NCBI RefSeq assembly: GCF_900129365.1
Contig: NZ_FQVM01000008.1
Location: forward strand, 35,870 to 99,869
Length of the DNA stretch: 64,000 bases
Origin: Clostridium fallax
GTDB lineage: Bacteria; Bacillota; Clostridia; Clostridiales; Clostridiaceae
Direction of reading: 5' to 3'
Under the pieces are notes generated by a model. It was not told the DNA's origin, did no database searches, and saw nothing but the letters and a program-made list of their open reading frames with translations. The position numbers and the translations under genes are program-made. Of this stretch, positions 60,986-64,000 are shown piece by piece. How positions within the stretch are numbered: position 1 is the stretch's first letter; each line of letters opens with the position of its first letter.

Positions 60986-62348
60986 AATATTCCTTTTTTC
61001 TTACTAAGTAACCACCTAAAGTTAAATTTATCATATTTATTAATTGAATCATTCCAATTTCTCCAATATACACTTCTTCCATTTGCATATAAGCAAAAAT
61101 AGATGCTGTAAAAATTATATATAAAATACTAGGTATATCTACCCTTCTATTTATAATCATTCTAAATATTAAAGTTATTGGTGCAAAAGCCATAACCACT
61201 AAAAATAATATTAAACCAATAAAACCATGAGATGCGAAATATCTAAATAGTGTATTATGATAGCTTATTCTATCAGCTCCTGCACTACTAGAACTTATAA
61301 CTTTTGCTACATTTATTTTTTCTATTACTTTATACTTTAGTCCATCACCAAAAGCTGCATATTGTCCTTTATTATTTATTACAGCTTTCCATATAAACTG
61401 ACGTTGGTTAACTCCCTTATCATTCTTTTCTTTAAGCATATCAGTTATAGATCTATCCTCAGCATTAATAGAAACCTTCTTTTCACCTAAAGCTTGTGAT
61501 ATAGATGATCTTACCTCAACATTAAATACAACTATTAAACCTAAAAGATTTCCAATAATAAAAAATATTAAAAACCTTTTTGTAAATACACTTCTAAGAG
61601 TTTTTCTATCAAATAAAAGAAGAGTAATAATTGCAAATATAGCAAATATAGATACTGAAATTATACTAGTTCTCGCAATAGTTAAATATAAAGCATAACA
61701 CTGCAATATAATTCCTACTAAGTAAAATCTCTTCTTATTGCTCTTAACTAATAAAATTAATCCTGCTATTATAGATATATATAAGTATGTTCCTAATCCA
61801 TTTACATTATCATAAAAAGATGCTGGATTATATGTTGGCCATTGTGAGATAACAATTCCAAATATTCTATTTGATCTATATATAAATTGATAAAAAGCTA
61901 CTAATGTATTTATACATCCTAATGCAAAAATATATCTACCTATGGTAAATATAGTTGCAAAAACTTGCTCTTTTGATTGTTTTATAAAGTATAGACCTAA
62001 AAATAGTATATATATAACTACTAAAAACCACATTTTTATAACATATAACAAAGTACCTTTACCAGTATAATTTATAAAATAAGTTATTGCAGTCCATATC
62101 AATAATAAACCAATAATTAAATTTAGCTTATTTGTTAAAATTTCTTTTATAGAATATATTAATTCATTAACCCCCCCTGAAAATCTTATTATTAAAAACA
62201 TCAATACTAAACTACAAAGTATAAATATAAGCCAAAACTTATTCATACCTATATAATCTAAAGAATACCAACCTGTAATAGATGCAAATACCACTAAAAT
62301 AGCCAATAGATTATCTATTACCCTTTTTTCTCTCTCTGTATTATACAT
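60984..62348 (-). CDS. O-antigen ligase/polymerase-like membrane protein (Wzy/WaaL type)
   Basis: A 454-residue protein with about eleven membrane segments and a large external loop at ~290-370 that includes RQFIWKAVINNKGQYAAFGDGL and SYHNTLFRYFASHGFIGLILFLV, the Wzy_C pattern with the conserved H-N-x-x-L. Such enzymes join or polymerise lipid-linked glycans outside the membrane. Its own terminator separates it from the glycosyltransferases downstream. Confidence 0.88.
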   Translation of the reverse strand: MYNTEREKRVIDNLLAILVVFASITGWYSLDYIGMNKFWLIFILCSLVLMFLIIRFSGGVNELIYSIKEILTNKLNLIIGLLLIWTAITYFINYTGKGTLLYVIKMWFLVVIYILFLGLYFIKQSKEQVFATIFTIGRYIFALGCINTLVAFYQFIYRSNRIFGIVISQWPTYNPASFYDNVNGLGTYLYISIIAGLILLVKSNKKRFYLVGIILQCYALYLTIARTSIISVSIFAIFAIITLLLFDRKTLRSVFTKRFLIFFIIGNLLGLIVVFNVEVRSSISQALGEKKVSINAEDRSITDMLKEKNDKGVNQRQFIWKAVINNKGQYAAFGDGLKYKVIEKINVAKVISSSSAGADRISYHNTLFRYFASHGFIGLILFLVVMAFAPITLIFRMIINRRVDIPSILYIIFTASIFAYMQMEEVYIGEIGMIQLINMINLTLGGYLVRKKEY

Positions 62349-62449
62349 ATATTTATTCTCCTTAAGTTTTAAAGTGACATTTTATATTGAATTTTATATT
62401 GAATCTTATATTAACATTATATACTATAATAGTTTAAATTATTATAGTA

Positions 62450-62489
62450 AAAACAAGCAACACATAGTAAATTAATCACTATATGTTGC
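62450..62489 (-). terminator. Terminator after the parvulin gene
   Basis: 12-bp stem with one mismatch, GCAACACATAGT / ACTATATGTTGC (62457-62468 and 62478-62489), then TTGTTTTTAC on the minus strand. Confidence 0.75.
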
Positions 62490-62541
62490 AATGTTTATTA
62501 ATCTAAGTTTATAAAAGTATATCTAATATTTAGTAGTTAAA

Positions 62542-63294
62542 TTATTTTTGTTTAATTTCTACTCCATATTTGTTCTTTAATTCATTTATAAACTCAAAAT
62601 ATTTCTTTTGTTGATTTTGTTGAATTAATTGATTAACAACTGTTTCTCTAACATCTTCTAACTCTTGAACCTTTGGTTCATTTTTGCTATCAACTTTTAT
62701 TAAGTGATATCCAAATTGAGTTTGAACTGGCTCACTAACTTCACCTATTGGAAGCTCGAATGCAACTTTTTCAAATTCTGGAACCATCATTCCTTTTGAG
62801 AACTCTCCTAAATTACCATCTTGCTCCTTTGATGGACAGCTTGAATATTTTCTTGCAGCTTCCTCAAAAGTTAAACCACCTTCAACTATTTCTTCTCTTA
62901 TTTTCTTACATCCTTCTTCTGAATCAACTAAGATATGCTTAGCTGATACTGTTTCAGGTTGCATAAACATTTGCTTATTTTTATTATAGAAATCTTTAAC
63001 TTCTTCATCAGTTACAGTAACTTCTGATAATACCTTATTAACTACCATTTGAGTTAATAATTCTTTAGATAACTTTTCTAATTCTGCTTTATAAGCATCT
63101 GTTTCATCATATTTATTTTCTTTACCAAATTCATACATTAACTGTAATCCTATAACTTGGTCTAGAAGTTGTTTTTTACCTTGTTCTGTAGAGAAAAATC
63201 CCTGTCTATTTTCAGGATATCTTTTAACAATTTCCATTAAATCATTTTCAGTTATTTCTTTTCCGCCAACTACTGCTAATACTTTATTTTCCAT
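62542..63294 (-). CDS. Parvulin-type peptidyl-prolyl isomerase, cytoplasmic
   Basis: A 250-residue foldase with an N-terminal SurA/PrsA-like helical region and a parvulin domain (VSAKHILVDSEEGCKKIREEI, FEEAARKYSSCPSKEQDGNLGEFSKGMMVPEFEKVAF, FGYHLIKV; ~118-215). PrsA relatives are secreted lipoproteins, but this one begins MENKVLAVVGGKEIT, with no signal peptide or lipobox, so it is probably cytoplasmic. Confidence 0.92.
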   Translation of the reverse strand: MENKVLAVVGGKEITENDLMEIVKRYPENRQGFFSTEQGKKQLLDQVIGLQLMYEFGKENKYDETDAYKAELEKLSKELLTQMVVNKVLSEVTVTDEEVKDFYNKNKQMFMQPETVSAKHILVDSEEGCKKIREEIVEGGLTFEEAARKYSSCPSKEQDGNLGEFSKGMMVPEFEKVAFELPIGEVSEPVQTQFGYHLIKVDSKNEPKVQELEDVRETVVNQLIQQNQQKKYFEFINELKNKYGVEIKQK

Positions 63295-63732
63295 ATTAAT
63301 TCTCCTTTATATAATTTATATGTGGTTAATAAAACATATTTTTATAATAACACAAAATCACTAGATTTCATATTGTTTAAGCTTAAATACAAGGATCAGT
63401 AACTTTATTTTTAAGAATTTATTTTTAAACCTTAATTATAAAAATAAATAAAATATTTATTATGATTAATTCTATAACACTTATATACTTTAACTTATTT
63501 AAGATAATATTATTACTATATAGATTAGTTCTACTTATTATCATTTAAATTTATCTTAACCCTTAATAAAATATTATTTTAATTTATTGTTATTTGAAAA
63601 ATTAAATTTTAAATTAATATCTATTTATATTTCTTATATTTCTTTTGTAAATATTTCCATGGATTTATTTATAAATTTGTATATCCTTTTATATCTTTTT
63701 ATATTATAAAATAATATAAAAAATAGCAAAAA
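63295..63732. other. Long AT-rich intergenic region
   Basis: Between the parvulin gene and the terminators of the tRNA/rRNA operon. It holds the parvulin promoter region; no gene or structured RNA is visible. Confidence 0.5.
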
Positions 63733-63756
63733 AAATCCACAGCCATAGCTGCGGAT
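63726..63756 (-). terminator. Second terminator of the tRNA-Phe/rRNA operon
   Basis: ATCCaCAGC / GCTGcGGAT stem (63735-63743 and 63748-63756, one mismatch) followed by eight T on the minus strand. Confidence 0.75.
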
Positions 63757-63869
63757 CAAGTTTTATGCACAGAAATTAAGTTGTCCAAAATATTAATCCA
63801 CAAATATTGTGAATTAAAGCCTAATTCTAAGGCAAATTTGTTAATAAAATTTTGCAATGTTAATTACAA

Positions 63870-63905
63870 GAGAAAACAAGCCTAGTACAAAGTGCACTAG
63901 GCTTT
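63870..63905 (-). terminator. Terminator directly after tRNA-Phe
   Basis: AAGCCTAGT / ACTAGGCTT stem (63878-63886 and 63896-63904), then TGTTTTC on the minus strand. Confidence 0.8.
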
Positions 63906-63981
<76 letters not shown>

Positions 63982-63988
63982 ATACTAA

Positions 63989-64000
63989 CCTGGCAACCAT
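63989..64000 (-). rRNA. Possible 3' end of a 5S rRNA (cut by window edge)
   Basis: The last 12 bases read ATGGTTGCCAGG on the minus strand, matching the usual 3' end of Firmicute 5S rRNA, seven bases before tRNA-Phe. rRNA-tRNA arrangement is common, but 12 bases are weak evidence. Confidence 0.35.

Overview
The window looks like chromosomal DNA from a Clostridium sensu stricto species (Firmicutes). Base composition is very AT-rich and ribosome binding sites are strong AGGAGG types. The conserved gene blocks are rapZ-yvcK-whiA, ftsE-ftsX-ctpB-minJ-like-uvrB-uvrA and acpS-nnrD/E-lolA-like-alr-mazE/F. Anaerobe traits include a flavodiiron/rubredoxin/NADH-reductase fusion and a split transketolase. 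The species cannot be fixed from sequence alone; the gene content resembles the C. perfringens group. Most genes lie on the minus strand, and the minus-strand tRNA-Phe at the right edge seems to end an rRNA operon.

Layout. 1-11 kb: the start of dnaE (cut by the window edge), a Dabb protein, whiA, yvcK, rapZ, murB, uvrC, and an FHA/FtsW/PBP elongation-division cassette transcribed into uvrC. 11-21 kb: uvrA (SOS box in its own promoter), uvrB, a MinJ-like PDZ protein, ctpB, ftsX, ftsE. 21-30 kb: two tandem YitT proteins, split transketolase, mazF with an odd antitoxin, alr, a GerS/LolA-like protein, nnrD/E, acpS. 30-38 kb: DUF6514, a DUF4129/DUF58/MoxR operon, a COG2426 membrane protein, the large flavodiiron fusion and a short SSB. 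38-45 kb: a phosphorylcholine locus (LicC, LicB, and an HTH-LicC-like-LicA fusion) and a BrkB-family protein, bounded by two LytR-CpsA-Psr ligases. 45-56 kb: nuclease-helicase fusion, exported VanX-like dipeptidase, DUF1836, an abrB gene behind a long regulatory region, rsmI, trmN6, an NlpC/P60 hydrolase, FemX, small genes and tRNA-Pro. 57-63 kb: HAD phosphatase, a glycopolymer cluster (two GT4 enzymes, a frameshifted LicD, an O-antigen-ligase-like protein) and a parvulin.

Much of the window serves the cell envelope: precursor supply (MurB, Alr), septal and wall synthesis (FtsW, PBP, FtsEX, MinJ-like), wall hydrolysis (NlpC/P60, VanX-like), peptide branching (FemX), and attachment and phosphorylcholine decoration of glycopolymers (LCP, LicA/B/C/D). 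A second theme is DNA repair (UvrA, UvrB, UvrC, nuclease-helicase, SSB).

The signals most worth a second look are: the licD gene split at an A6 tract although the choline supply genes are intact; a dense DnaA-box cluster and, further downstream, tandem sigma-A promoters with Spo0A boxes in the 845-bp region before abrB; an apparent ATT start codon for uvrC; a series of spacer-less perfect palindromes, one of which (34075-34128) has no obvious terminator role; and a MazE homologue that keeps only the toxin-binding half.
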